DNA of 64,000 nucleotides from Symbiodinium microadriaticum (Eukaryota; Sar; Dinophyceae; Suessiales; Symbiodiniaceae): contig LSRX01000073.1 in NCBI GenBank assembly GCA_001939145.1, positions 187,120 to 251,119 on the forward strand, read 5' to 3'. Below the pieces are notes generated by a model. It saw only the letters and a program-made list of their open reading frames with translations, did not search any database and had not been told where the DNA came from. Every line of letters begins with the position of its first letter. Within the stretch, counting starts at the first letter, position 1. This document shows positions 50,290 to 60,997 of this stretch, piece by piece. The translations under genes and the position numbers were made by a program.

Positions 50290-50850
50290 CCGGGGCAAAG
50301 TGACTGCACAACCCTTGGGTGAGTTCAGGCTCGACAGGCTTCGAAAGGGACGTGTTGGGACTTGGTTACAAGTATCCTGATTTCATCATCCTACTATCCC
50401 CTAATCTTGGTGGCAGTTCCGGGGTGGCTCGGGCGCTTTAACCTACACAAGTTTCGAGAAGAGTTGACTTGGTGTGCAAGGCCTCCCCCAAGCACGTCAA
50501 ACGCAGCTCCAACATCTAGACCCTAACCATCCCTATAAACATCTGTCTGTAAGCCTTAGCCCGGTCAAAAAGAAACATGCTGAGACTCGATGCTACAGTT
50601 TAGGCCGCAAGATTCGAGGCCACAGTTTAATGCCCAAGGGGATCACTGGATTGAACAGGGGAATGCCTGCCAGCTGTGGCGGCTGAACATCGCGGGCATC
50701 GCTTTAAAATGGTTCCTTCCGGTGCCATGTAAGTTGTCAAGAGCTCACAAGGTCATACTGCTGATGCTCTGATATGCAGTCTTGCTGGGGTTCGAGTCCG
50801 GGACTGCATGTGCTGTTTGACTCCTCCGGACTAGAGCTGGCCACGAACAT
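50290..50850. other. Unique sequence, no secure gene
   Basis: Open plus-strand frames (50474-50772) overlap one another; no domain or convincing splice signals. Confidence 0.4.
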
Positions 50851-51599
50851 GTCCAGTTTAGGGTTTAGGGTTCAGGGTTCAGGGTTTAGGGTTTAGGATT
50901 TAGGGTTTAGGGTTGTGCCCGACATGATGGAAGCTGCATAAGTATTCGAAGCAATGACAGAAAATCTACCCAGGTTGCAACACTCACCCCTTTGCCTAAA
51001 CCGGACATTACAATTCCCTTGCCAGTCTAGTCGTTTTCTACATCGTGCACAATCTCAACATCCTTTGCAGACTCTCCGCAATCCTTCAGCACTGGCCATC
51101 CTAAACTCCAAACCCTAAGGCCCTAAACCCTAAACCCTAAGGCCCTAACACTGGCCAGAAAATGATCCCTATGTAGAAACCTCGGGTCGGGACCCACATG
51201 ATCATGTATGGTAGGGGCCTTATGGATAAGACCCGGATGTTGGTTGGGGTACAGTTTTCATCGTATAGCTAGAACAGCTCAGCCGCCCTTAGAACCCTAG
51301 GAATCCCCTGGGGTTATATCAAAAGAAAAAACGGAATTGCTAAGAGCAGTAAAAATAGCTATAAAAAGGAGCCCAGAGGAATGATATGGTTAGGGTTTAG
51401 GGTTTAGGGTCAAGCCCCGGTAGTACGAACAGAGTCACTCCGCCACAAGCCATTCCAGCAGCTGAAGCTGCCTTTGCAATTCGACTTTCAGCTCCTGCCA
51501 TTGGGTCTTGGGTTTTGGTTTAGGGTGCAGGGTATCGGTTTTGGGTTTAGGGGCTTAGGGTTTCGGGTCGAGCAGGATCCAGGTCTTATTTGATACCTA

Positions 51600-52080
51600 T
51601 CTTCGAATTATAACTCTATCCTTACCGCCTTACCGCTCCTAGTTCATGATGGTAACCTAAGTTTTAATGGTTCGTCTTTTGGGAGCGGTCATAATGGAAA
51701 AATGGCTCCGACTTTACTAAGTGAAAACCAGTGAGTGAAACGAATGCGTGTTTCAATTAGGAAAATCTGGCTCTTTGTCGCTCCTGTTTTCTGTTTTCCC
51801 TTGTTCAATTCGTGCTTCCTTGTTAATACATTACAATTGAACAAAGGGAGAATGAAACCAGGAGCCGCTGTCAGTCTATTCTTCTATCTTTCGTGGTTCA
51901 TGTCTTTCATTACGCTTTATTCTCGCTGCGTTCACTCATTGACAAACCCAAAGAACAAAAGGGCAAACAAAAATAAACACTCCATTCGTTCCTCTGTGCT
52001 TGAACTGTTTGAGCTTTAGAGCTTGTGGTATCTAGTAAGAGCTTGTGAAGGATTCAGCGATTCAGGGCTTGGAGTGGGTT
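51600..52080. other. AT-richer repeat-free block
   Basis: A 94-codon plus-strand frame (51735-52019) has two hydrophobic stretches (LFVAPVFCFPLFNSCF and VSLFFYLSWFMSFITLY) and a basic tail. It could be a small membrane protein or chance. Confidence 0.3.
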
Positions 52081-52084
52081 AGGC

Positions 52085-52178
52085 CTACCCGTAGGCCCCT
52101 AAGTAGTCCTTTTTGGGATTACCTTATAGGATTCTAAATATGAACCACAGACAGGAACTACTTAGGGGCCTACTGGTA
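52085..52178. mobile_element. Family C MITE
   Basis: TACCCGTAGGCCCCTAAGTA to TTAGGGGCCTACTGGTA. Confidence 0.85.
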
Positions 52179-52725
52179 GAGGTTTCAGTACCGCAGTACA
52201 GATGCATCAAAGGGTTTTCTAGAGTCCAAGATGGTAGGCTTCTCGTGCACATGCGGACACCTCACTTAGGGGTTTTGCTCGGGTCCGCTGGTGCTGAGAC
52301 TTCTATGCTGCATTGAGTGTCGAGGTAAACTCCCAATCCAAACACGAAATCCTGAACTCAACTAACCCTCAGGTTCATGAGCCCTCAAACTGAAAGAAGA
52401 TTGAGAACCCAGGGTCCTAACTAGGAGGTACCGGGCCCTGTTTAGGAGGTTCCTTAGAGCCTTAAGGAAATAACTGCAGCATGACCAGGGTTCCACACTA
52501 GATCAAAGCCTTCGGGAAACTACGCAAGCATACACTGGAATGGGTCGCAGGCGCTTTCATCGTTTTTGAACACCAAAGCTCTCTATGGCTTTCGTGTCGT
52601 GTTCAGGGATTCGGGTTTTGGGTACCGCGCCCAAAACATAAACCGGAGAATGCAAACGTTCAGTCGCAAGTCCGGAAGGAGCTGTTGAAAACAAGGAGCT
52701 TCTGAAAGTTGGAAACCCTCACATA

Positions 52726-52837
52726 ATATAGGGGCCTTAATACTTAGAAAAGGGTTTTGGGGCGTAGTATAAAAAGGACCCCCCCCACAAAAAAAAACAA
52801 AAAACAGTAGCATAGGCTATTATGAAGGCCCCTACAT
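52726..52837. mobile_element. Family E MITE with clean TA duplication
   Basis: TA|ATATAGGGGCCTTAATA and AAGGCCCCTACAT|TA; 112 bases. Confidence 0.88.
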
Positions 52838-52889
52838 TAGACAACAGACCCCGAACAGCAAGCTCCCTAAAGGCGAAGCCCTAAAGAAC

Positions 52890-53025
52890 AGGACAGGGTT
52901 TAGGGTTTGGGGGTTTGGGGGTATAGGGTTTAGGGTTGAGGGTTTGGGGGTTTGGGGGTGTAGGGTTTAGGGTTTGGGGGTTTGGGGGTGTAGGGTTGAT
53001 AGGGTTGAGGGTTTGAGGTTTGGGG
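52890..53025 (+). repeat. TTTGGGGG/TTTAGGG array
   Basis: A G-richer sub-type, TTTGGGGGTTTGGGGG plus TAGGGTTTAGGG. Confidence 0.9.
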
Positions 53026-53076
53026 GTGTACACACTCTTCGGAAACCCTACAGCCTAAACCCCTCAACCCGAACCG

Positions 53077-53187
53077 ACTTGGCCAGTATCATGGGGAACT
53101 AAGGGTTACTCTGACTCTTTGGGAATATATAGGGATTATTACACCCCAAAAAGAAAGATGTGAAAAAGGTTAGACACTCTACTACCA
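53077..53187. mobile_element. Family N element, copy 1
   Basis: GCCAGTATCATGGGGAACTA to TAGACACTCTACTACCA. Copy 2 at 53625. Confidence 0.75.
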
Positions 53188-53276
53188 CCCTAAACCCCTA
53201 AACCCCTAAACCCTAAACCGCTAAACCCTAAACCCTAAACTCTAGACCACTAAACCCTAAACTTTAAACCCTAAAC
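53188..53276 (-). repeat. CCCTAAA array
   Basis: Twelve units; its last unit forms the donor of the exon at 53277. Confidence 0.92.
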
Positions 53277-53360
53277 CGCCCCGGCGCGAGGGTGCAAAGG
53301 TTCCTCGGACCGGGCCGCACGGCTCACGATTGTGTGTGCGAAGCCTTTTTCAGGCCTCAG
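53277..53360 (-). CDS. Candidate exon with telomere-repeat donor
   Basis: Acceptor GAACCCATCTCCCGGCAG with CGCTAAACC upstream; donor GGGGCG|GTTTAGGG. Exactly 28 codons, starting LRPEKGFAHTIVSRAARSEE and ending PLHPRAGA; the two other minus frames hit stops at once. Phase 0-0. Function unknown. Confidence 0.6.
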
Positions 53361-53374
53361 CTGCCGGGAGATGG

Positions 53375-53545
53375 GTTCATGGTTTAGCGGTTTTAGGGGT
53401 TTAGGTTTAAGGGCTTAGGGGTTTCGGGGTTTAGGGTTTAGGGTTCGGGGTTTAGGGGTTAGGGGATGAGGGTGTAGGGCAGGGTTTAATGGTTTAGGGT
53501 TGATAGCGGTCAAGGATTTAGAAGTTTAGGGGCTTTGGGATTGAG
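53375..53545 (+). repeat. TTTAGGG array
   Basis: About fifteen degenerate units. Confidence 0.9.
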
Positions 53546-53624
53546 GGTTCAGTGGTTTAGGAGAACCCAGAAAGTGTTGGATTTTGAGGTCAACGACGGT
53601 TGTAGTACCTTACCTGCCTTACCT

Positions 53625-53727
53625 GTCCAGTATCATGGGGAACTAAAGGTTAGCCTTTGAGATTATGTCGGGATTATAGTATCCCATAAAGATTGAAGGT
53701 TACCCACTCTACTACTAGGAGACGGAA
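53625..53727. mobile_element. Family N element, copy 2
   Basis: TCCAGTATCATGGGGAACTA to TTACCCACTCTACTACTA, 440 bases from copy 1. Confidence 0.75.
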
Positions 53728-53804
53728 TTCAAAGCAAGCAGACCGCAGAGTCTTTGACACCAGGATCTTGGCAACAGAGGAGTGCGTATCTTCTTGAGAA
53801 GCCC

Positions 53805-53920
53805 CCCTGAACCCTAAACCCTAAACCCTGAACCCCAAACCTTAAAACCCTGAACCCCTAACCTTAAAACCCTAAACCCTGGACCCTAAAACCTTAAATA
53901 ACCCTATATACCCTAAAATC
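53805..53920 (-). repeat. CCCTAAA array
   Basis: Twelve units with ACCTTAAAACCC variants. Confidence 0.9.
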
Positions 53921-54438
53921 CTTAACTTATGGGGCCCCCATGTTCCTGAATTTTGGAAGACCTAGGATGCAGGTTTGGGGCGCAGGGTTTTGAAGCTTGG
54001 GTTGATGGTCTCTCTTTCTCAACAGCCAGGCCGGAACAAGTTCAAACTTTTTAAGATTCACCTAATCTAGAAGGCCAAAAAGTTAAAGGTTCTCCCATTG
54101 GCTATCTAAGTGGTTGTTCAGGGTTGAAGGCTGCAGAACTGAAAGCTCGAAACCCAGACCTCGAATGCCCCGACTCGCAGATTTTAGGGTTTAGCGTTGA
54201 GGGTTTAGGGTTTTAAGGTTCAGGGTTTAGGGTTGTTTAGGGTTTAGGGTTTATTTAGGATAAGTCTGCAACTGCGGGGTAGCAGCAGGTGTGCTTGAGC
54301 TGTGGGGGGGGGGGGTGCTCCTAGGACCTATGAGGGCTACGGGGCTTAGGCCCGCGACAAAGCTAAGCCCCCGAAGTGCCCGTACTTGCCTTACTTGATA
54401 AAGCATGAATTTAAAATCAAGCCGTATAGGATCAGCCT

Positions 54439-54522
54439 TAACCCTAACCCCCCGGGTGCCTACTATATAGGGTACTAGAGCCCCTAGGGCCCTGTATAGT
54501 AGGTACCTGGAGGGTTAGGGTA
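54439..54522. mobile_element. Family I near-perfect palindrome
   Basis: TAACCCTAACCCCCCGGGTG and AGGTACCTGGAGGGTTAGGG. Confidence 0.9.
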
Positions 54523-54726
54523 ACATGGCATGGAGCATTAGGGAAATGCCCTGCAGCCAATTAGCTGAAGGCCAACGATCTTCAGCACGGCTTCCACGTT
54601 GCCGACCAGGTGCTTTAAAGAGGACGTCTGACATTCCTCTGGTCTCTGATGCTTGGACTATACGGGACTTGCGGGGTTGTCAAGGGGAAACCAGTGTATC
54701 GCACCGTGATGCACTGTGTACCAACA

Positions 54727-54756
54727 TGTGCGTGCGTGTCTCTGTGTGTGTGTGTG

Positions 54757-54788
<32 letters not shown>

Positions 54789-54815
54789 TGTGTATGTGTC
54801 TCTGTGTATGCGTGT

Positions 54816-54874
<59 letters not shown>

Positions 54875-54905
54875 TGCATGCATGCACGCACACAGGCACG
54901 CACGC
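54727..54905. repeat. (GT)n and (CGCA)n microsatellite
   Basis: GT runs, CT runs, then about fifteen CGCA units. All long frames across it are repeat translations (THARTHAR, VRACVRAC). Confidence 0.95.
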
Positions 54906-55354
54906 ACGGACAGATAGATGTGTTTGTTGTGTCTGTGTCTGTGTCTGTTTTCGTTTGTTCGCGCGACAGACGAAATGTATCAGGCCCTGTCGCGAGTCTT
55001 GATATGTACATACACTTTGTGGACTGCTCTGGAGTCCCGTGTTTGAGAAATGCACTCGGATTGTTAGCCAGGCCGAGACCAATTCCCGAAGCCTCGGGCA
55101 CCTACGGTAGCGAGTACCTCTCAGAGTTGGTGATGTAAGTATCCCAGTAGGGTCATCCACCCTAAACCCTACACCCTAAACTCTGAACGCTTGACGGTCT
55201 ACTTGCTGACCCCTGAGCCTGGATGTAGCAGAGTTTACGAAACGGCAAGACCGGAGACCAGCCCAGCCCTGTCCAGGCACTCTGGATGCTCAATCCGCCC
55301 TAAAGTCCTCAACCCCTTAACCCCAAGTCATGACACTCTTCACGGAGCCTTCAG

Positions 55355-55492
55355 TACCTACAGTTTCCATTGTAGTTCCCTGTTTTGGAATTTTGGCTAA
55401 CCAAAAAAGAAAGGTACGATGGAGATTTATATTACACGACCCTAGATTAGCCCATCAAAAGGAGCTACAATGGAAACAGCACGTAGAACTTG
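55355..55492. mobile_element. Family K MITE
   Basis: TACAGTTTCCATTGTAGTTC and GAGCTACAATGGAAACAGCA. Confidence 0.82.
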
Positions 55493-55760
55493 ATCCCGAA
55501 CAAAAGGTAAACTTGTAAACGGCTCGCCGAGGGTCTGGACGACCTGACAGCACGTCTGCTAGCCTTAGATAGGCCTTTCGGGGAAGATGGCCTTGCGACG
55601 CCACTCGGTAGACCTGAGATCCAACTTTGCACAATCTTGCCTGCACTGCTACCAATCAGACTCCGAACGAAGATGCTAAGCCCTATCGCAAACGCATCGC
55701 AAGCATCGGAAGCGCCCATATGCTCGGGGTAGCCCAAACTGGGGCCAAAACTACCTAACA
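55493..55760 (-). CDS. Possible coding region beside a K element
   Basis: Two overlapping minus frames are protein-like: one contains SDACDAFAIGLSIFVRSLIG, the other, after an acceptor-like GGTAGCAGTGCAG, reads RLCKVGSQVYRVASQGHLPR and KAYLRLADVLSGRPDPRRAV. A donor TCTAC|GTGCTG would lie at the K element end. The phases across K are unresolved. Confidence 0.38.
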
Positions 55761-55889
55761 AAACAAGCGTTGACTGTGGACTCGGATTTTCGGTGTCGGA
55801 ACCTAGAAATGAACCTACCCCAACCCTGGAAGCGCTTGGACCACGAATTGAATGCCAATTTTTGGATTCCAGAATAGGACCCGGACTTT

Positions 55890-55968
55890 ATACATAAACC
55901 CTAAACCCTAAACCCCTAAACCCCTAAACCCCTAAACCCTAAACCCCTAAACCCCTAAACCCCTAAAC
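55890..55968 (-). repeat. CCCTAAA/CCCCTAAA array
   Basis: Ten regular units. Confidence 0.95.
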
Positions 55969-56063
55969 GTACGGCTGCAGGATTCATCGGTTCGGTGCGG
56001 GGGTCTACGGTTCCTTAAGCCTGCTAGAGCCGGCCCTCGAGAGTAAGGTAGCGCCGGAGCCAT
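55969..56063 (-). CDS. Candidate first coding exon
   Basis: An ATG (56061-56063, context GCAGCAACATGG) opens a frame MAPALPYSRGPALAGLRNRR then PPHRTDESCSR, ending at donor CCGTAC|GTTTAGG. It is arginine and proline-rich, like a targeting or disordered N-terminus. Whether it starts a gene is inference. Confidence 0.42.
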
Positions 56064-56206
56064 GTTGCTGCACCTGGAGACTCCTACCTACTGAGTTCAG
56101 AAGCCCCGGAAAAGTGTGGACTTTCGGCTTGATAGGGTATCATATCATCCCAAGAGTGTAAAGTGCACCAACCCTAAACCCTAAACCCTAAGCGGCTAGG
56201 CTTTGT

Positions 56207-56342
56207 CCATATATACTACTATTATGGAGTCAGGTCCCAAAAGACCATGGTGATCTAATTACTACAAGTCTGGAATCAGGTCCCAAAAGACCATCATTGT
56301 TATGGTTTTTGGTGATCTGAGTTATTCGTAGTCTGTATGGAC
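56207..56342. mobile_element. Family H MITE with internal duplication
   Basis: GTCCATATATACTACTATTA at one end, CGTAGTCTGTATGGAC at the other; GTCCCAAAAGACCAT occurs twice inside. Confidence 0.75.
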
Positions 56343-56639
56343 AGGCTCCACCCTCTTGCAACCGTGTCTCGAGTCAGCTCCGACACAACTGATTCTCTGC
56401 TTTCTGGTGCCGCTTAAGACTCGCGATTCATTATAAGAGTAATTGCTTTTTTTTTGGGGAGGGGGGTATTCAAGCATGGACACAAACCCTCAGAACATCT
56501 TGTAATCACGCGCGAGCCTTCTGAACATGGCGCCGGATACTAACTAGAAGCCCCGCAACAACACTGCCCAGATACACCCACGATATTTGATGCTCGATGA
56601 CAGCCGATGCCCCAAGCCAGGGTCGAAGCCCTCAGCCTG

Positions 56640-56990
56640 AACTCTAAACCCCAGAAGCTACCACACCCAAGCCTGAAAACTCAAAGCCCTAAACCCCACT
56701 GCAGTCGAAAACCCTGAATCATACGTTTCAACTCACAGAATTTGACTCACATACCCTAAACCCGTAGCCAACCCTAAACCCGGTGCCCGACATACCAAAC
56801 CGCTATGACACTCCCCAGCCTTGCTATACCCACGAGATGACAGTGAACATCCACACCTATCTTCGATGAAGGCCCTAAGCCCTAAGCGCCCTATTAAAAG
56901 CCCTGTAAGTCACAAATGCCTAAATACTACACCTCAAAACACCGAGCCCTGAATCACACAGCCACCTGCTAAACCCCCTAAATCCCAACC
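56640..56990 (-). repeat. Sparse CCCTAAA-like clusters
   Basis: Scattered single units. No gene seen between them. Confidence 0.6.
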
Positions 56991-56994
56991 GCAA

Positions 56995-57027
56995 CCCCCC
57001 CCCCCCCAAAAAAAAAAAAAAAAAAAA
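56995..57027. repeat. Poly-C then poly-A
   Basis: Thirteen C then twenty A; could be the tail of an inserted transcript, but no flanking gene copy is visible. Confidence 0.9.
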
Positions 57028-57349
57028 CTAGCGCGCTACGCCGCTAACTATCAAACCGTAGATTAGAGACCTCCACGAAGAGGCGGAGGCTAGGCTCCAA
57101 GTCTTCCTGTCTGGCGAACTCTTTTACACTACGGTATCACTCCACGTCTATTCCCCAAGCAGTGTGATACACACTATGGAGTCGTCATGCAAGTACATTG
57201 TTGGCGAAGAAGAAGTATATACTACATCGATATGTGGGCCCATAGGGTTATGATAGATGTCCCTGAAAGGATCCTTTCGAGGCTACCTTCGAAGGTTACG
57301 ATGAGGCTTCCCTTACAGGCTACCGAAAGGGCTTATTGGGTCTGATAAT

Positions 57350-57461
57350 CCCAAAGGGTCCTATAAGTACTGTTATGGGGGATACTTCCCCAAATCACAA
57401 TGATAATTCCGAATATAGAAACCCTAACTTCTACTATATCGGTACTTTGGACCCTTTGGGA
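57350..57461. mobile_element. Family L MITE
   Basis: CCAAAGGGTCCTATAAGTAC and GGTACTTTGGACCCTTTGG. Confidence 0.82.
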
Positions 57462-57737
57462 ATTTGTTAAAATTAAAGCAGTATATGGGGCTTTAGGCTA
57501 GCCGGTTGGGGCTTGGGATTAGGGCTTTGGGGTTGGCGTTTCTCGAGTTCAGGATTCGCTCTTTGATTTCAAGCACCCGTAGGCTCACGGGACTTAGTGG
57601 CGTAGCAAGCGGGACCCAGGTTCAAGTCAGGCCACAAGCCGGATATTGTAACCTCCGGATGCGATAGAAATGGCACATTCAAGTCATCCAAGGTCCTCCA
57701 TTCCGGACAGAAACTTGGTTTCCCAGTAGACTTTTAG

Positions 57738-57830
57738 AAATACGGGTGCCCTTATTCCTACTGTTTGGTTTTAACAAGGGGACACAAAAAAGAAAAGGGC
57801 AAAAGGGTCCTACTCGGAAACTTAGTAAAA
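57738..57830. mobile_element. Family M MITE
   Basis: GGGTGCCCTTATTCC and GAAAAGGGCAAAAGGGTCC. Confidence 0.6.
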
Positions 57831-57957
57831 AAAGGCAATAGCCAGTACTTGCATTGTACGGGCCAGTGAGTGCTTAGAGCTTGAAACTACGACTCCAGAG
57901 GCTCCCGGCGGCTTGATCGAAGCACTCTGTCTGTTTACACTGGAGAGACCCAAAAAG

Positions 57958-58083
57958 GGGTGCTAGGTACTGTTATGGCGGAAACTTCCCGAAATCAAAA
58001 TAATGATAACTATTAATATTAAATAGAAGCCCATAATATGAAACCCGAAATTCTGCTATACAGGTACTTAGGACCCTTTGGGA
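57958..58083. mobile_element. Family L MITE
   Basis: GGGTGCTAGGTACTGTTATG and CAGGTACTTAGGACCCTTTG. Confidence 0.78.
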
Positions 58084-58239
58084 AAGTGTTGGGAGCTCTG
58101 AGAATATCAGAAAAGCTGCCGTCCGGACGCAAGCATGTAGCCCAAAGCCGCGAATCTTCCAACCCCAAACGCTCCATGCCAGAATCTCCGAAATTGCCTC
58201 CGCAAGCCCTATAGACACAAACCCTAAACATCCCTAAAC

Positions 58240-58336
58240 CCTGGAGCCTCCGGCACATAACGTGGCACGAAACTTTGCAGCATGTGGTCCAAGGATGGCC
58301 AAGCGCAGATCTCCAACCTTTCGGCGAAAGCGCACT
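58240..58336 (-). CDS. Candidate exon with telomere-repeat donor
   Basis: Acceptor CTCAACAGTGCCAG with CCCTAAGCCC upstream; donor CTCCAGG|GTTTAGGG. Thirty-one codons, CAFAERLEICAWPSLDHMLQ then SFVPRYVPEAP, with two spare bases at each end. The frame is clearly the most protein-like of the three. Unknown family. Confidence 0.62.
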
Positions 58337-58344
58337 CTGGCACT

Positions 58345-58495
58345 GTTGAGGGCTTAGGGCGTAGGATTCAGGGTTTTAGGGCTTAGGGCCGTTTCGGGAA
58401 AAGGATTTTTGGTTTTGAGGGCTTAATTAGGGGTCAGCGTTGTAGGGTTTAGGGTTTAGGGTCCAGGGTTTTAGGGTTTGGGGTTTAGGACTCAG
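58345..58495 (+). repeat. TTTAGGG array
   Basis: Ten variant units, G-strand. Confidence 0.88.
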
Positions 58496-58864
58496 GGTCG
58501 TGGAATCATGTCTTGATTAGTTTTGTAGTTGAAATCCAGGTTTCGCAATGTCATATCCGCAGCCCCAAAAGCAAGCTTGTTTGCAGCTGCTGGTTGCGCA
58601 GAAACGTCTTCTTTTGCTCTGGCGAGTAGCTGTGCTTAGGGCAGCCGAGGTGGTGAGGCCGGCGCGCACACACACGGACGTCGCTGACACTGTCTCTCCA
58701 CAATCCTTGGGCACGTGCCTGTGCGTCGCAGCTGATGAAACTGGATGGCATTAGGGCGATCCGTTGGGCGCACAAAAGCACATTTTCCTGCTATTTGGCT
58801 TTAATGAGGGAGTCGCCAAAAGTCCATGTTGCCTCATGATTTCCCCTGTCCTTACATCCTTTGC

Positions 58865-60556
58865 CTAGATTTTTGGAGACAGCCGCCTCCTCAGAATAGT
58901 CTGCAGAAACCTTTGTTCTTCAGCCCGTTCCTCATTTGTGCAGCCAGACAATCTCATTTCCACTCTCAAACCTTCCAGCTCCCATTCCTGGACTCCTGAC
59001 ATAATTGTCATCACCCTCTCCAGCATCATTTTATGTTTCGTATACCAGTGATTTTTGGCTTCTGCTGCTGGTGCTTTTGGTGGCGTCACACTGCCTTTCA
59101 AAGTGTGCACCCAATTGCCCATATAGATTTTCACAGCTTGCACTTCCAGGCCTTCTCTTCCCACAAGTTGCAGTGACCCATAACCATCACCCAGCTTGCC
59201 AAATGCAGAATACTTGCTGGTTTTGCTCCCGTCCACCCAGTCTATATCTCTCAGGCTGCCATTGGGCCAGACCAGGGTAATATATCCATCCCTTTTGGCT
59301 TGGCACCCATAGTCAAGGATAGATTTTCTGCTTCCAAGCATTGAGAGCTCCTCAGTCTCCAAGTTCAGACTTTATGGCTGCAAGTGCTAGAAGGAGCATC
59401 CTTTCCAAAAACGATTCAACATTCACTTTCATGCCATACCTGCAGCTACCAATGAGCCAGCCTCTACCATTCTTGGCACACAAGTGCTTGGCTGCAGCTT
59501 CTGGGGTATCTGGCTGCACCAAGATGGGCTGCCCAGATACACTCTGCAGCTCGGAGTGGTTGATAAGTGCATGGGCCGACTCCCTCAGTTGATCTTCATT
59601 GACTCATATTCTGCAGGCATTTCATTGAACCGATTGCACTGGAGCTTCAGGGTAAACGGCGAAGCTGCACATAGCCCAAACCCTGGTGGGAAATCATCTT
59701 GCTCCCTGGGCCTGCCCATATGCCCACCAATCTCCCAATAGGGACACATGTGGAGAAACTTCCATACAGATGTAACCCACGTACCATTTTGAACACAGCT
59801 CTGTAGCAGACATGAAATGCTGCAGGGTTAGTGGTTCACCATGCTGCTGCCCATCTGTGCCTCTGGTTCTGAGCCTCCCCAGCCAAGGAGTTGACTCTTG
59901 TGGCTCTTACCTTGCTCCTTCGAATGCAGAAGCTTGCATACAAATTTTCATCCTACAAGCTTCAGCCTTACAGCACACAGCCCCACCTGGCACAGATGCT
60001 CCTGGTGCACTGGTACTTGATGGAGCTGGAGCTTCTCTGCTGCCACTTGGTACTTTTCCACCTGTTTGATGGCAGATTAAGTTTGAAATTTTGCCAAGAA
60101 TACTTAGGTCGAAACCACACTGATAATTTTACATATGGTTTAAGCCAGCCTGTGCATCACCAACTGGCTTTGGACAATGAAATTATAAGCCGCTATCCAT
60201 CATAAGCCCATACCTCTACTGCCCAAGCTTGAGATCAAAAGAATGCTCTTCACTACTCAAGTTGGAGCTCTCCCATCAGCATCAGCTTAGCATTTCTGTG
60301 TTCAAGCCACCTGCATTTTGCAGGGGTGGTTTACTTAAGCCATCCTGGCCTGCAGGATGAACTTGCCCCACAAGTCTCTGCACTGCTGGTTCTGTAGGTG
60401 CTGCACTTTCACCTCTTGTGAAGATACCCTTTTGGTCTGTGATCCGCTTTCTTGCTGTTTCTTCCTTTCCTCAAGTTTCCTCTTCTTCAAGGCATTCTGT
60501 GCCCTGTCCTTTTTGCTGCCCTGTTTGCTCCTCTCTGTTCGAGGCCAACGCTGTCA
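58865..60556 (-). pseudogene. Frame-hopping coding sequence, unknown protein
   Basis: In a 2.5-kb island without telomere-like repeats the minus strand carries consecutive protein-like segments in shifting frames: 60335-60553 (basic, coiled-coil-like, KKDRAQNALKKRKLEERKKQ), about 59990-59600 (ENLYASFCIRRSK, DDFPPGFGLCAASPFTLKLQ), 59352-59591 (AAAKHLCAKNGRGWLIGSCR, FLERMLLLALAAIKSEL) and 58865-59361 (DGYITLVWPNGSLRDIDWVD, ending LRRRLSPKI). Neighbouring segments overlap by a few bases, as single-base indels would cause: TGAGGAG at 59352 and CAACTGAGG at 59591. A GTAAGAG donor and a CTAAC...TACAG acceptor near 59911 and 59808 could alternatively be an intron. I recognise no family. It may be a decayed gene or an element insertion. 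Confidence 0.45.
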
Positions 60557-60997
60557 GGGAGCCACCTCAGCTGCAAATCAGAATGATGTTGTTGTTTCAA
60601 AAGAATGGTAGCGAGGCTGTAATGTGGCTTGTGAATACAAATGCTGTAAATCTTGTGCTTAGGTGCTGCAGAAGCACACTCACAAGAGAGTGTTGAAAGG
60701 ATCAATAGTGAAGCATTTCTTCTCTGTGCTTCTCCTGCTGCAGTGGTGCTGGTTTGGGGAGGCAGGGAAGAGATGCAGAAGTGACCTCAGCTGGGTGCCT
60801 GGCAACAGGAACCCAAGCGCTGAAAGGTTTATGCATGGCCCAGCCTCAGCATCTAAAGATAACTATTGAGGCAATTGCCAAGATAGTTGCCAAGGAGCCC
60901 AATAACTTTGGCAGCCTTGGTCCTGCCAAAAGTTCACAAAATCATCTATTGTGCTGCAACTGACATTGATTTTCTTGCTCCAGCCTCCTCTGTCATG

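Noticed and set aside
54525..55160. Several frames of 75-181 codons on both strands
   Set aside because: They are dominated by translation of the CGCA and GT microsatellite (HARTHART, RACVRACV) and overlap one another.
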